A stretch of 64,000 nt of DNA from Acidobacteriota bacterium. GTDB taxonomy: Bacteria; Acidobacteriota; Thermoanaerobaculia; Multivoradales; JBCCEF01. The stretch covers positions 1 to 64,000 of the forward strand of contig JBCCHV010000021.1 of NCBI GenBank assembly GCA_039028635.1. The letters are read 5' to 3'. Shown here piece by piece: positions 54,908 through 63,822 of this stretch (the stretch's first letter is position 1; each line of letters opens with the position of its first letter). The position numbers were made by a program, and so were the translations under genes. The notes below the pieces were generated by a model that had not been told where the DNA came from, made no database searches, and saw only the letters and a program-made list of their open reading frames with translations.

Positions 54908-55980
54908 GGTACTTCCTCCGAGGCGGGGGAGCGGCAGGTGAAGTTCCAATACTGCAACTCGCCGGTCTTGAGCTTGCGATAGTTGTGGGAGCCGTGGCAG
55001 AGCATGATCTCGTCGAAGTGCAGGCGGTCGGCGCCGACCACGCCCAAGGCTTCGAGGGCGCCTTGACGGGCCTCTTCCTGGAGATCGATGGAAGCCAGCA
55101 CATTGGCGGTGATGTTGCGCTCCTGCAGCACCTCCAGGCCAGAATCGGCGAGCTGGTGGCGCAGGCCGTCGAGGGTGCGGTCCGGCCCCCATTCCTCGGC
55201 CGTCGGCCGCAGGTCGGCGAACAGGAACTCGCCGCCCGGGCGCAGCACTCGGCGGACCTCCGCCAGGAAGCTGTCCATCGAGGGATAGCAGCCCGAGGAC
55301 TCGAGGTTGACCAGCGCATCGAAGGAGTCTGACGGCACGGGGAGGGAGAGGGCATCGCCCTGCAGGAAAGTCATCCCTTCGCTGCCGTGCAAGGCTTCGC
55401 AAGCCCGAATGTTGTCGTCCACCAGGTCGATGCCGGTAACCGTCGCCGGGGCGCGGTAGCGGTGCATGTAGGAGCAGCCGCCGCCGGTGCCGCAGCCGAC
55501 TTCGAGGACGTCCTTGCCGGTCAGGTCGGAGCCGCCGATCAGGCACTCGTAGAGCTGAATGTTGAGGCGAAAGGGCTCGTCTTCGGGCTGCAGGTCGGGT
55601 GCCCCCGGGGCGCCGTCGCCGAGGCCGACGAAGCCGAGGTTCATGAACACCGGCGGCGCGCCGAAGAGAGCCTGCGCCGAGTTGTAGAGAATGCGCGTCC
55701 AGAGGCGAATGCCGAGCCCCGGCTTGGTGGCGACCTCGCGCACCTCGGGCATCGCCTCGGTGAGGCGCTGGTAGATGCCGTGAAAGACCTCCGGCGAGCG
55801 CGGCGCGCTGTCCGGACAGGCACGGTTGACCTGCTGGGCGATCTGCGACCAGCGCTGCGGATGGTCCGTCGACCAGTCGGCCAGGCCCTCCCAGAGGAAC
55901 GAGCGGAGCTGGAACCAGTCGAGCGGCGAGACGTCTTGGTAGGTGACCGGGCGGTGATGAACGACGGTGCTGGAGGTCAT
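54904..55980 (-). CDS. SAM-dependent class I methyltransferase
   Basis: 358 residues from ATG 55980; an open frame extends to 56091 but runs into the divergent promoter. Residues about 165-300 form the methyltransferase core: VLEVGCGTGGGCSYM (SAM motif I), VTGIDLVDDNIRACE, FLQGDALSLPV, ALVNLESSGCYP, VLRPGGEFLFADLRP. The core resembles small-molecule O-methyltransferases such as the phthiotriol type. Residues 1-150 form an extra N-terminal domain of unknown type. First gene of the minus-strand tailoring operon. Confidence 0.9.
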   Translation of the reverse strand: MTSSTVVHHRPVTYQDVSPLDWFQLRSFLWEGLADWSTDHPQRWSQIAQQVNRACPDSAPRSPEVFHGIYQRLTEAMPEVREVATKPGLGIRLWTRILYNSAQALFGAPPVFMNLGFVGLGDGAPGAPDLQPEDEPFRLNIQLYECLIGGSDLTGKDVLEVGCGTGGGCSYMHRYRAPATVTGIDLVDDNIRACEALHGSEGMTFLQGDALSLPVPSDSFDALVNLESSGCYPSMDSFLAEVRRVLRPGGEFLFADLRPTAEEWGPDRTLDGLRHQLADSGLEVLQERNITANVLASIDLQEEARQGALEALGVVGADRLHFDEIMLCHGSHNYRKLKTGELQYWNFTCRSPASEEVP

Positions 55981-56101
55981 CGGCAGGCAGTTCTCCCCGC
56001 AACTGAGAAAGCGAGATTTTCCGAGGCTTTCGAGCCTATCGCCGATAGGTCTTATCGGCTTCTCCGAGATTGCGGCCGCCGGACGGGCCAAGGGCCAGTG
56101 C

Positions 56102-56116
56102 GCAATCTGGGATAAG
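56102..56116 (+). promoter_or_regulatory. Recurrent 15-bp motif, site D
   Basis: GCAATCTGGGATAAG in the 213-nt divergent region between the methyltransferase (start 55980, minus) and the P450 at 56194. It is 77 nt from the plus-strand start. A GCCTATCGCCGATAGGTC dyad lies nearby (about 56034-56051). Confidence 0.6.
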
Positions 56117-56193
56117 TGGCCTGCTGAAGCCTTGACTTATACACAGGGAGCGGAGCTCCACTTCGGGCGCCGCAGTCGGACCCTGAACGGTCC

Positions 56194-57393
56194 TTGGAGA
56201 GTCGTTTGTTCGGAGACGGTTTCCTCGCCGACCCCTATCCCGCCCTGGCGGCGCTGCGGCAGGAGGGACCGATGCATCGCATGGAGATGTTCGGCGGCGC
56301 CTGGACCTTCACCCGTCACGCCGACATCAGCGCCCTGCTGCGCGATGCTCGCCTCAGTGCCCGCCGCAGCGATGCCCTGGTCTTCCAGTTCAGCGCCGAG
56401 CAGCAGGCCGAGCTGACGGACTTCCGACGCCTGTTCTCGCAGTGGATGCTGTTCTTCGATCCGCCGGAGCACACCCGCCCCCGGCGCGCCATGTCGCGGG
56501 GCTTTAGGCCGGCGGTGATCGCCGACCTCGTCGCTCGCATCACCCAGGTGGTGGACGGATTGATCGACACGGTCGAAGGGCAGGGAAGTTGCGATGCCAT
56601 CGCCGACCTCGCACACCCGCTGCCGGCCATCGTGATCGCCGAGATGATGGCGATCCCGGCCGCCGATCGGCAACGCTTCATGATCTGGTCCGACGACGTC
56701 GCCGAGTTCTTCGGCCGCGATCTCGCGACCTTCGATATCGCCCTCAAGGCGCAGACCGGGCTGCGCGAGCTGACCGACTACTTCCGCGAGGTGGTGGCGC
56801 GGCGGCGGCGTCAGCCCGGCGAGGATCTGATCAGCCAGCTTCTCGCCCTCGAGGCCGAAGAGGCGTTGAGCGAAGAGGAAGTTTGGGCCCAGTGCGCCAT
56901 GCTGCTCTTCGCCGGTCACGAGACGACCCGCAACCTGATCGGCAACGGCTTGCTGGCGCTGCTGCGCGAGCCGGCGGCGCGACAGCGCTATCTCGAGCGG
57001 TCGGACCTCGGCCGCACGGCCATCGACGAGCTGCTGCGCTTCGACAGTCCGGTGCAGATCGGCAGCCGGCTGGTGGCCGAAGAGATCTCTCTGCACGGCG
57101 AGACGATCGCTCCCGGCGAGCTCTTGATTTTCTTGCTGGGAGCCGCCAATCGCGATCCCGACGAGTTCGCCGAGCCCGATCGTCTCGATCTGACGCGCAG
57201 CCCCAACCGCCACGTTTCCTTCGGATACGGGCCCCATCTCTGCCTCGGGAGTCACCTGGCGCGGATGGAGGCGGACATCGTGTTCCGGCGACTCTTCACC
57301 CGCCTGCCGGCGCTCCGGCTGGCGACGGAAGATCTCGTCTGGTCGACCAATTTCGGCTTTCGCGGCCTGACCGCGCTGCCGCTGGAGTTTTGA
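56194..57393 (+). CDS. Cytochrome P450 (second)
   Basis: 399 residues from TTG 56194, a standard length for soluble P450s. Helix I LLFAGHETTRN (about 245), ExxR in DELLRFDSP (about 284), heme signature FGYGPHLCLGSHL with Cys350. The start lacks a good ribosome site; MEMFGG (56281) is too far inside the fold to be preferred. Divergent from the methyltransferase-P450 operon, so it is probably part of the same tailoring set, and is followed by an acyltransferase 35 nt later. Confidence 0.93.
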   Translation: MESRLFGDGFLADPYPALAALRQEGPMHRMEMFGGAWTFTRHADISALLRDARLSARRSDALVFQFSAEQQAELTDFRRLFSQWMLFFDPPEHTRPRRAMSRGFRPAVIADLVARITQVVDGLIDTVEGQGSCDAIADLAHPLPAIVIAEMMAIPAADRQRFMIWSDDVAEFFGRDLATFDIALKAQTGLRELTDYFREVVARRRRQPGEDLISQLLALEAEEALSEEEVWAQCAMLLFAGHETTRNLIGNGLLALLREPAARQRYLERSDLGRTAIDELLRFDSPVQIGSRLVAEEISLHGETIAPGELLIFLLGAANRDPDEFAEPDRLDLTRSPNRHVSFGYGPHLCLGSHLARMEADIVFRRLFTRLPALRLATEDLVWSTNFGFRGLTALPLEF

Positions 57394-57428
57394 GCCTCGG
57401 CCGCCGGGCGGGGCAAGGAGATTGAGCC

Positions 57429-58730
57429 ATGAGTGAGACCATGCAGCGGGCCTGGGAGCTGATGTCGCCGCGCAAGACCGTGCGGCAGCTCTTCTCACCG
57501 CCGCCGGGGCACCTGCGGGCGGTCGACGGGCTGCGCGCCCTCGCCGTGCTTTGGATCATCCTGATGCACTGCGTCTGGTTTCAGATGGTGTTCATGGAGG
57601 AGGCGACCTTCGTCGAGCTCCTGGAGGGCGCTCCGCTGTGGATCCTGGGCGGGCCTTACGGCGTCGACTTCTTCTTCGTCATCAGCGGCTTCCTGATCGG
57701 GATCCTGCTGATGAAGGAACGGCAGAACACCGGCCGCCTCGACATCAAGCGCTTCTATATCCGCCGCTTCTTGCGCCTGATGCCGGCCTATTTCGTCGCC
57801 CTCGGGGTGTACTGCGTGGTGGTCAAGGTCAACTGCCACATGATCTGGACCAACATCCTCTACATCAACAACTTCTTCCCCGGCGAAGACCAGGCCATGC
57901 ACTGGAGCTGGTCGCTGGCCATCGAGGAGCAGTTCTATTTCACCTTTCCGGTGTTCTTGATTCTGATCTTCTACCCCTTGGCCAAGCGCTGGCGCCTACC
58001 GCTGCTCTTCGCCCTGTTGGCGCTGGCCTTCGTCATTCGCGGCGCCTTGATCGCCTACTTCGACGTCTGGGCACCGGTGCCCTGGTCGTTGGGGGTCGAA
58101 GACGAACGCTTCCTGACCTGGGCCGAGCAGCTCTACATCAAACCCTACGCCCGTCACGGCGCCTTGCTCTGCGGCGTCATCGCCGCCTACCTCTACCTCA
58201 ACTACCGGGTGCGGGAGTTCTTCGAGGGGCGCCCGACCCTCGCCACCGTGGGCTTCTTCGCTTCGTTGGCGATCATCGCCTGGGTGACCGCCAGCACCGT
58301 CCACTCCGCCGGACCGCGCTGGGAGAGCAGCACCGCCAGCTTCCTCTTCCTCACCAGCTATCGCTATCTGCTGAGCGCGGGGGTCGCCTACCTGCTGCTC
58401 TACACGCGCTACCGTACCGACAACCCGATCAATCGGTCGGTGATCTGGTTTCTTTCCTGGCGCATCTGGTACTCGACGGCTCAGCTCGCCTACTCGGCCT
58501 ATCTGCTGCACCCGATCGTCTTCGTGATGGTGTTCGGCGTGCTGGCACCGGGAGGGCTCGATCGGATTCCGATGTTGGTCTACTACATCGTGCTGCCGAT
58601 TCTGGCCTTTTTCGCCGCCTTCCTGATGTACGTGACGGTGGAGAAGCCGTTCATGAATTTGCGCGATCTCAAGAAAGGTCAGAAAGTCCCGGCAACGGTT
58701 CCGGCGGCCTCGGCCTCTCCCACGGCGTAG
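57429..58730 (+). CDS. Membrane O-acyltransferase, acyltransferase-3 family (OafA-like)
   Basis: 433 residues from ATG 57429 (AAGGAG upstream). About ten membrane helices. The family signature is present: HLRAVDGLRALAVLWIILMH (Arg plus the catalytic His), then YGVDFFFVISGFLIGILLM, FYIRRFLRLMPAYFV and HWSWSLAIEEQFYF. Such enzymes transfer acetyl or other acyl groups from the cytoplasm to sugars, lipids or natural products. Possibly acylates the PKS product or a surface glycan. Last 15 residues are Pro/Ala-rich. Confidence 0.93.
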   Translation: MSETMQRAWELMSPRKTVRQLFSPPPGHLRAVDGLRALAVLWIILMHCVWFQMVFMEEATFVELLEGAPLWILGGPYGVDFFFVISGFLIGILLMKERQNTGRLDIKRFYIRRFLRLMPAYFVALGVYCVVVKVNCHMIWTNILYINNFFPGEDQAMHWSWSLAIEEQFYFTFPVFLILIFYPLAKRWRLPLLFALLALAFVIRGALIAYFDVWAPVPWSLGVEDERFLTWAEQLYIKPYARHGALLCGVIAAYLYLNYRVREFFEGRPTLATVGFFASLAIIAWVTASTVHSAGPRWESSTASFLFLTSYRYLLSAGVAYLLLYTRYRTDNPINRSVIWFLSWRIWYSTAQLAYSAYLLHPIVFVMVFGVLAPGGLDRIPMLVYYIVLPILAFFAAFLMYVTVEKPFMNLRDLKKGQKVPATVPAASASPTA

Positions 58731-58948
58731 CCGCCGGCGCCGGCTACAATCACCGGGACCGGCCCGATCCGGCCGGCGCGGGCCGGCCTGGCTCGAGCTC
58801 GGGCTGAAGCCGTGACCGGCCGCCGGCGAGCGGTAGCCGGCCGCGGCGAGCCAGCCCACGGCCGGCGTCGGTGATCGGTGGCCGCGGTCGCTGACGCAGG
58901 GGTGGTGATCGATGGCATCCGGGTGGTTCTGAAAGCGGAGAGCGTCGC

Positions 58949-60322
58949 GTGACGAAACGAGTCTGGACAAAGCTCCGCAGCCTGTTGGTCTGGGCTCATC
59001 GCTGGTTCGGCCTGCTGGCCGGCCTGTGGCTGTTCTTCCTCGCCGCAACCGGTTGCTTTGTCGTCTTCTACCAGGAGATCGATCGCGCCCTCAATCGCGA
59101 TCTCTGGTATCGGCCGGTGGCGGGCGAGAGGCTGCCCGTTCAGCGCCTCGTGGAGGCCGCCGAGGCCAGCATCCCCGGCAGCTACGCCTCCTTCGCCAAT
59201 CTGCCGAACCGCCCCGGCGAGCCCTTCTTCGCCTACCTGGCGGCGCGACCCGGAAGCGACGTCGAGATTCCGCGCAAGCTCCACGTCTTCGTCGACCCCT
59301 ACAACGGTGAGGTCTTGGCGACGCGGGTCTTCGGGGCCTTCAAGCTCGACCGCCTGCATTTCGCCCAGCTCGTCTATCAGCTCCATCGCGATCTCAAGCT
59401 CGGCAATCTCGGCGCCTTCGTGCTCGGTCTGGTGGCCTTTCTGTGGATCTGGGATCACTTCGCGGCCGCCTGGATCTCCTTTCCGAATCCACGTCGGTGG
59501 TGGCAGAGCTGGGTGGTCAAGGGCGGTGCTCGCGGCTACTCGCTGGTCTATCGCCTGCACCGCGCCGGCGGCCTTTGGCTGGCGCCGGTCACCCTCGCCC
59601 TGGCGGTCTCCGGTGTCTACTTCAACTGGAACAGCGAGTTTCGCGCCGCGGTTAGCTGGTTCTCGCCCCTGACGCCGCGCCCTCACCAAACGGCACCGCG
59701 CCTCGAAGAGCCGCTCTTAGAGGCGCCGGTGGATGTCGACCAGGCGCTGGCGGTGGCCCGGCGTGAGACCGGCGGAGCGGAGGCCGACCGGGTCTCGATC
59801 ATGCCCCAGTCGGGGCTCTATCTGGTGCGCCTGTTCGATCGCCGCGACATCTCGATCCACGGCGGTCGCTTCCTATATGTCAGCATGGAGGACGGCGCCG
59901 TGGTCTCCGATCGCCACGCCCGCGACGGCACCCTGGGCGATACCCTGCTCGCCTGGCAGTATCCGTTGCACTCGGGCCAGGCCTTCGGTTGGCCCGGCCG
60001 GCTGCTGATCTTCGCCGCCGGCCTGGTGATTTGCGCCATGGTGGCGACGGGCTTCGTCATCTGGGCCAAAAAGCGCCGCGGCCGGGTGGCGCTGGCGGCC
60101 CGCCGGCGCGCCGCTCCCCGAACACCGGCTCCGGTAGCGATCCCCGAACCCGCGAGCAGGTTGCTGCAAGACTCTCGACTTGCGGCATCCTTCGCCCCCG
60201 AGGGACCCCGAGCCCAACCGGCCGGGCGCTCCCGACAGGGCGGCGGCAGAGCCGCCGACAGGAGTGCAGCGGGGCCGCGAGTCCCCAAGGGGACATCCAA
60301 ACCGCGCATTTCGGACAGATAG
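58949..60322 (+). CDS. PepSY-associated membrane protein (PiuB/DUF-type iron reductase-like)
   Basis: 457 residues from GTG 58949. Four main membrane helices: WFGLLAGLWLFFLAATGCF (about 14-35), GAFVLGLVAFLWIW (about 155), GLWLAPVTLALAVSGVYF (about 210), and LLIFAAGLVICAMVATGFVIW (about 350). Two periplasmic PepSY-like segments (LHVFVDPYNGEVLAT; FLYVSMEDGAVVSD) and membrane histidines (AHRWFGL, HRAGGLW) are present. The family is tied to siderophore-iron reduction. The last 70 or so residues are low-complexity Arg/Pro/Gly and are encoded by DNA merging into the dispersed repeat, so the native end is probably near residue 385. Confidence 0.88.
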   Translation: MTKRVWTKLRSLLVWAHRWFGLLAGLWLFFLAATGCFVVFYQEIDRALNRDLWYRPVAGERLPVQRLVEAAEASIPGSYASFANLPNRPGEPFFAYLAARPGSDVEIPRKLHVFVDPYNGEVLATRVFGAFKLDRLHFAQLVYQLHRDLKLGNLGAFVLGLVAFLWIWDHFAAAWISFPNPRRWWQSWVVKGGARGYSLVYRLHRAGGLWLAPVTLALAVSGVYFNWNSEFRAAVSWFSPLTPRPHQTAPRLEEPLLEAPVDVDQALAVARRETGGAEADRVSIMPQSGLYLVRLFDRRDISIHGGRFLYVSMEDGAVVSDRHARDGTLGDTLLAWQYPLHSGQAFGWPGRLLIFAAGLVICAMVATGFVIWAKKRRGRVALAARRRAAPRTPAPVAIPEPASRLLQDSRLAASFAPEGPRAQPAGRSRQGGGRAADRSAAGPRVPKGTSKPRISDR

Positions 60323-60339
60323 TTTCCGCGAGAGAACGC

Positions 60340-60708
60340 CGTCTGCTACTTCAGCAGACGGTGTCCGAGCCCATGGGGCGAGGCGGCGGCAAAGCCGCCG
60401 AGGACGGGGCCGCCCTGGATTGGGGTGCCTGGCCGGCCGCACCGCACGACATGTGCGTGCTGGCGGGCCGCGCAGGCCCGAGGGAGGCGCCTTTAGCCGT
60501 CGGCATGGCAATGGAAACGAGCGAGCCGTCTGCTATAGCAGCAGACGGCCTCCGAGCGCGATCAGCGCGAGGCGGCGGCAAAGCCGCCGAGGACGGGGGT
60601 GAGGCCGCACGACATGTGCGTGCGGCCGAGGGGGGCGCCTTTAGCCCCCCTGAGACAGCTAGCCCCCCTGAGACAGCTAACGCCCTGAACAAGGCGCGTC
60701 GCGACTTT
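60340..60708. repeat. Composite dispersed repeat, copy 3 (tandem modules)
   Basis: Fills the gap between the PepSY and methyltransferase genes. Two tandem units each begin with a GTCTGCTA..AGCAGAC dyad (60341-60361 and 60529-60547), then GGCGGCGGCAAAGCCGCCGAGG (60382-60403 and 60570-60591). The second unit continues into CCGCACGACATGTGCGTGCGG and GGGGGGCGCCTTTAGCCCCCC, nearly identical to 1-90. GCCCCCCTGAGACAGCTA is then duplicated (60642-60678). No gene. Confidence 0.75.
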
Positions 60709-61545
60709 TCAGCGGGCTTCGGCTTGCTGGTAGATCAGCGAGCCATCGGCAAAGGCTCGCGAATAGAAGCGGGCCGTCTCGGTCCAGCCCTGCAGGGCAC
60801 CCTCGCCCTGCTGACTGACGATCTCTTCGGCGTGCTCTGCGAGGGCCTCGGCGATGGTCTGCCAGCAGGTGACGGCGAGGTCCGTGCGGTCTCGGCGGGC
60901 GACCTGACGGAAGCCGGCGAGGCGCAGCGCGTCGTCGTACTCGGCGGGTGTCAGGAGGTTGATCATGGCGTCCTCGCGCCAGATCTTCTCGCGCAGCTCG
61001 TCGGTGACCCGTGGCCCGGCGAGAATCTCGACCAGAACGAATGAACGGCCGGTCGTCAAGAGACGCCGGGCACCGGCCAACACGGCGCCGAGGTCGTCGA
61101 CCAGGATGAGGGAATCGAGGGCGTAGACCAGATCGAAGGTCTTTTCCGGAGACCAGACCGTGATGTCCGCCTCGACGAAGCTCAGGCGGCCGGCGAGCTG
61201 TGGGTCGAGGCGCTGGCGGTGGGCCTCGGCCTTGGCCACCTGCTGAGGGTTCATCTCGACCCCGGTGACCTGGCAGGGGTAGTGGGTGGCGAGGTAGCGG
61301 CAGGTGTCGCCGAGGCCGGAGCACAGCTCGAGGACGCGATCATCGGGCGCCAGAGCGCCGGCGCGGCCGATGGCGTCGAGAACTCGCCGGCCACCCATAT
61401 TGGTGAACTCCCAGCCGCCGTGAACCGGTCCATAGACGGCGAGTTGCCAGACCGGATCGGCGGCGCCGTCGTAAAGCTCCCGATTGCGTTGGGCGACCTC
61501 CTGCGGACTGGGGGAGGCGCGAAAGGCGGCGGAATCGCCGCTCAC
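60709..61545 (-). CDS. SAM-dependent methyltransferase
   Basis: 278 residues from GTG 61545, which overlaps the AraC stop (GTGA); the open frame continues upstream only through AraC coding DNA. Core: VLELCSGLGDTCRYLATHY (motif I, about 75), VTGVEMNPQQVAKAEA, FVEADITVWSP, LVYALDSLILVDDL. Cyclopropane/UbiE-like small-molecule methyltransferase by pattern; substrate unknown. The stop lies at the edge of the dispersed repeat. Operon with the AraC regulator. Confidence 0.85.
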   Translation of the reverse strand: MSGDSAAFRASPSPQEVAQRNRELYDGAADPVWQLAVYGPVHGGWEFTNMGGRRVLDAIGRAGALAPDDRVLELCSGLGDTCRYLATHYPCQVTGVEMNPQQVAKAEAHRQRLDPQLAGRLSFVEADITVWSPEKTFDLVYALDSLILVDDLGAVLAGARRLLTTGRSFVLVEILAGPRVTDELREKIWREDAMINLLTPAEYDDALRLAGFRQVARRDRTDLAVTCWQTIAEALAEHAEEIVSQQGEGALQGWTETARFYSRAFADGSLIYQQAEAR

Positions 61546-62399
61546 GCCGCCCCGCTGGCCTGCAGGTAGTCGGCGACCAGTGGCGGGAAGGCCATCAGGA
61601 TCGGGGGATCCGTCACCAGCGAACGGCGCATCTGGAGCTTCACCGGCTGCGAGACGCTGCCGTTCTCGACCTTCAGCCCACACTTGATGTTCTCGGCCCG
61701 CAGGGCGTCCTGCCCGAGGAGGAAGCTCTCCTGGCTGGCGCCGAGATCGAACGCCGCCGAGCAGACGAAGTATTGACCGTCTTCGAGCCTCTGGGTGATG
61801 CCGAAGCCGAGCGCCGTCTGGGAAATGCTGCAGGCCAACGGGCTGCCTTGGGGAATCGGCTTTGGGAAAAGGCCGACGAAGGCGACTCCGGAGAAGTCGT
61901 CGGGGACGTCGAAGAAGCCGTGCACGGCGGAATCATCGGCCGGCTCGAGTTGCTCCATCAGATAGTTGCGCAGCTGGTTCGCCATCTCGGCTCCGGCACC
62001 TTCGGCGAGCGAGCGGAAGCGCCGAGGGGGCACTCCGACGAGCTCCGTGAAGCGCCGGGTGAAGGTACCGAGGCTGTTGTAGCCGACTTCGAAACAGATG
62101 TCGGTGACGCTCTGCTGGGTGGTGAGGAGGAGGCGTTTGGCCTCCTGCAAGCGGAGCGCCCAGAAGAACTGCGCCGGCGGTATGCCGGTGAGCTGTCGGA
62201 AGACGCGCACGAAGTGATAGGAACTCATGATGCCCACTTCGGCCATCTCATCGAGGGAGAAGCTCTCGTAGAGCCGCTCGTGCATCGTTTCGATGACGCG
62301 CTCCGTGGCGCGGCGATAGGAGTCCTCGGTGTCCCCTCGCCAAGCGCTCGAGGAGTGCTCGATTCCGTCGTTATGGGTGCCAGATGAGTCGCGATCCAT
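61542..62399 (-). CDS. AraC-family regulator with a C-terminal ligand-sensing part
   Basis: 285 residues from ATG 62399 (an upstream ATG at 62483 is possible). Unusually for AraC proteins the DNA-binding domain is N-terminal (about 30-130): FSLDEMAEVGIMSSYHFVRVF, then SVTDICFEVGYNSLGTFTRRF. The C-terminal 150 residues resemble a small effector-binding domain (SDFSGVAFVGLFPKP-like strands). Co-transcribed with, and perhaps controlling, the downstream methyltransferase. Confidence 0.88.
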   Translation of the reverse strand: MDRDSSGTHNDGIEHSSSAWRGDTEDSYRRATERVIETMHERLYESFSLDEMAEVGIMSSYHFVRVFRQLTGIPPAQFFWALRLQEAKRLLLTTQQSVTDICFEVGYNSLGTFTRRFTELVGVPPRRFRSLAEGAGAEMANQLRNYLMEQLEPADDSAVHGFFDVPDDFSGVAFVGLFPKPIPQGSPLACSISQTALGFGITQRLEDGQYFVCSAAFDLGASQESFLLGQDALRAENIKCGLKVENGSVSQPVKLQMRRSLVTDPPILMAFPPLVADYLQASGAA

Positions 62400-63105
62400 G
62401 ATGCCTAGATGATGATCGGCCAGGAGTTCGACATCGATGTTAGGTCCTCGTGCGCGGTGAAGAAGTATGCCGCTGGGGGGCACCCTTCTCGAGTCAATAG
62501 AATTCAGTACGTCAATGGAGCCGCGAAGGCTCCGCTATCGATGAGTGCCGAACCAGGGGAGAATCGTTGCTCCGCGAGTTCCGCATCGCGAAGTCTGTGG
62601 GTTCGCTCCACATTGGGATCGAACCGAGCGATTCCGCGGTCCTATCGGCACCACGAATGACTGTGAGTTTTGCCACCGATAAGGAGGGTATCGAGTCGGG
62701 GCCTTCCCGCCTATAGATCGAGCGGCTCAAAATCGGTTCAACCGATGGCGGGCATGAATCTTGACGTCTCGGCCTAGAGCCGCATCAGAACCCATTTGAT
62801 TCCAGGCTTTGGTATTTTCGTAGATTTAACGAGTTCAACTAGTCGTTTTTTTTGAGCAAGTTAGGTCCCGATTCGAAGGCTTGCATCATTCCCTACGATA
62901 CTCTCGAACATGAATCTTTTTTAGTCCAAAGGTTCTATTGCTAGAGACGGGGGGACACGGTAGAAAACAGGGAACCGATGACTAGCCAAGAGACCTTCGA
63001 CGCCGTTTCAGAAGTGCCGAATCTCGGCGTCTCCGAGAGCACTGAGAGGGTGTGTCGACGGGGGGATCTCCGGTCCGAGAATTGCTCTTGCGGGAAGGTT
63101 TCCTG
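62400..63105. other. Long low-GC noncoding region between AraC and LuxR genes
   Basis: About 700 nt with no credible gene; small open frames here have no ribosome site or recognisable product. The region has clearly lower GC than its surroundings, especially 62780-62940 (TTTAACGAGTTCAACTAGTC and an eight-T run). Contains GGAGCC-GCGAA-GGCTCC (62518-62534) and ATCGGT-TCA-ACCGAT (62732-62746). It probably holds divergent promoters and regulatory sites. Confidence 0.5.
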
Positions 63106-63798
63106 ATGAATCCCGTACGGCTCTTCCTGGTTCACGAGAATCCTCTTCATCGAGAGGCCCTTTCGCGCTCTCTCGAAGCCCATGCGGAGGTCGAGCTGAT
63201 CGGCTCCCTGTCCCGTTCTCAGGTCGCCAACGAACGACTGCGGCGCGATGGCGTCGATCTGGTGTTGGTGGATGCCAGTATCGAGCAGGAGGCGGCCCTC
63301 GAGGTGACGCGAAACCTGCGCCGGCGGTTCCCGGGATTGCGCCTGTTACCCCTCGGGCTCGAGGGCGGTGCCGACGTGGTGCGCTTCATCGAGGCCGGTG
63401 CCAATGGCTATCTGCTGCAGGATGCCTCCCTCGCCGAGCTGATTCGCACCGCCGTCGACGTCTACCGGGGTCGCCCTCCCTGCTCGTCCCGCGTCGCCGA
63501 CATGGTGCGACTGCGGATCGTCGAGCTGAGCCGCTCGGCGCCGCGGCTGCGGGCGCCGACGGTAGCGCTGACCAAGCGGGAAAACGAGATTCTCGAGCAG
63601 GTCGCCGATGGGCTCGGCAATCAGGAAATCGCCCTCGAGCTCGGCATCGCCCTGGCCACGGTCAAGAACCATGTGCACCGGATCCTCGACAAGCTCGGCG
63701 CGCGTAGCCGGCGCGAAGCGGTTCGGGTGGCCTTCGAGAACGGCCTGCTCAAGGGCGTCGCTCGGCTGCGGCCGCGGCGCCGGCCTCCGGCTTCCTGA
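63106..63798 (+). CDS. Response-regulator-like LuxR-type transcription factor
   Basis: 230 residues from ATG 63106 (GGGAAGG upstream). The receiver-like domain 1-125 starts VRLFLVHENPLHREALSRSL and has Asp in LVLVDASIEQE at the phosphorylation position. The usual acidic pair near the N-terminus is replaced by HEN, so phosphorylation is doubtful. The LuxR helix-turn-helix is at 155-220: LTKRENEILEQVADGLGNQEI, LGIALATVKNHVHRIL. Its kinase partner is not visible. Convergent with a second LuxR gene. Confidence 0.9.
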   Translation: MNPVRLFLVHENPLHREALSRSLEAHAEVELIGSLSRSQVANERLRRDGVDLVLVDASIEQEAALEVTRNLRRRFPGLRLLPLGLEGGADVVRFIEAGANGYLLQDASLAELIRTAVDVYRGRPPCSSRVADMVRLRIVELSRSAPRLRAPTVALTKRENEILEQVADGLGNQEIALELGIALATVKNHVHRILDKLGARSRREAVRVAFENGLLKGVARLRPRRRPPAS

Positions 63799-63807
63799 CG
63801 CCAGTCG

Positions 63808-63822
63808 TAGGGACGGTCCCTA
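63808..63822. promoter_or_regulatory. Perfect palindrome between convergent LuxR genes
   Basis: TAGGGAC-G-GTCCCTA. The right arm contains the stop codon of the minus-strand gene (63820-63822). Could be a compact bidirectional terminator or a protein-binding site. Confidence 0.4.

Noticed and set aside
56102-56116. Sigma-54 promoter reading of the recurrent motif
   Set aside because: On the reverse strand GG and GC elements occur, but their spacing is not the required 10 nt, and the strand is wrong for most of the downstream genes.
60340-60708. CRISPR array
   Set aside because: The repeated modules are palindromic, of unequal spacing, only two in tandem, and there are no cas genes.
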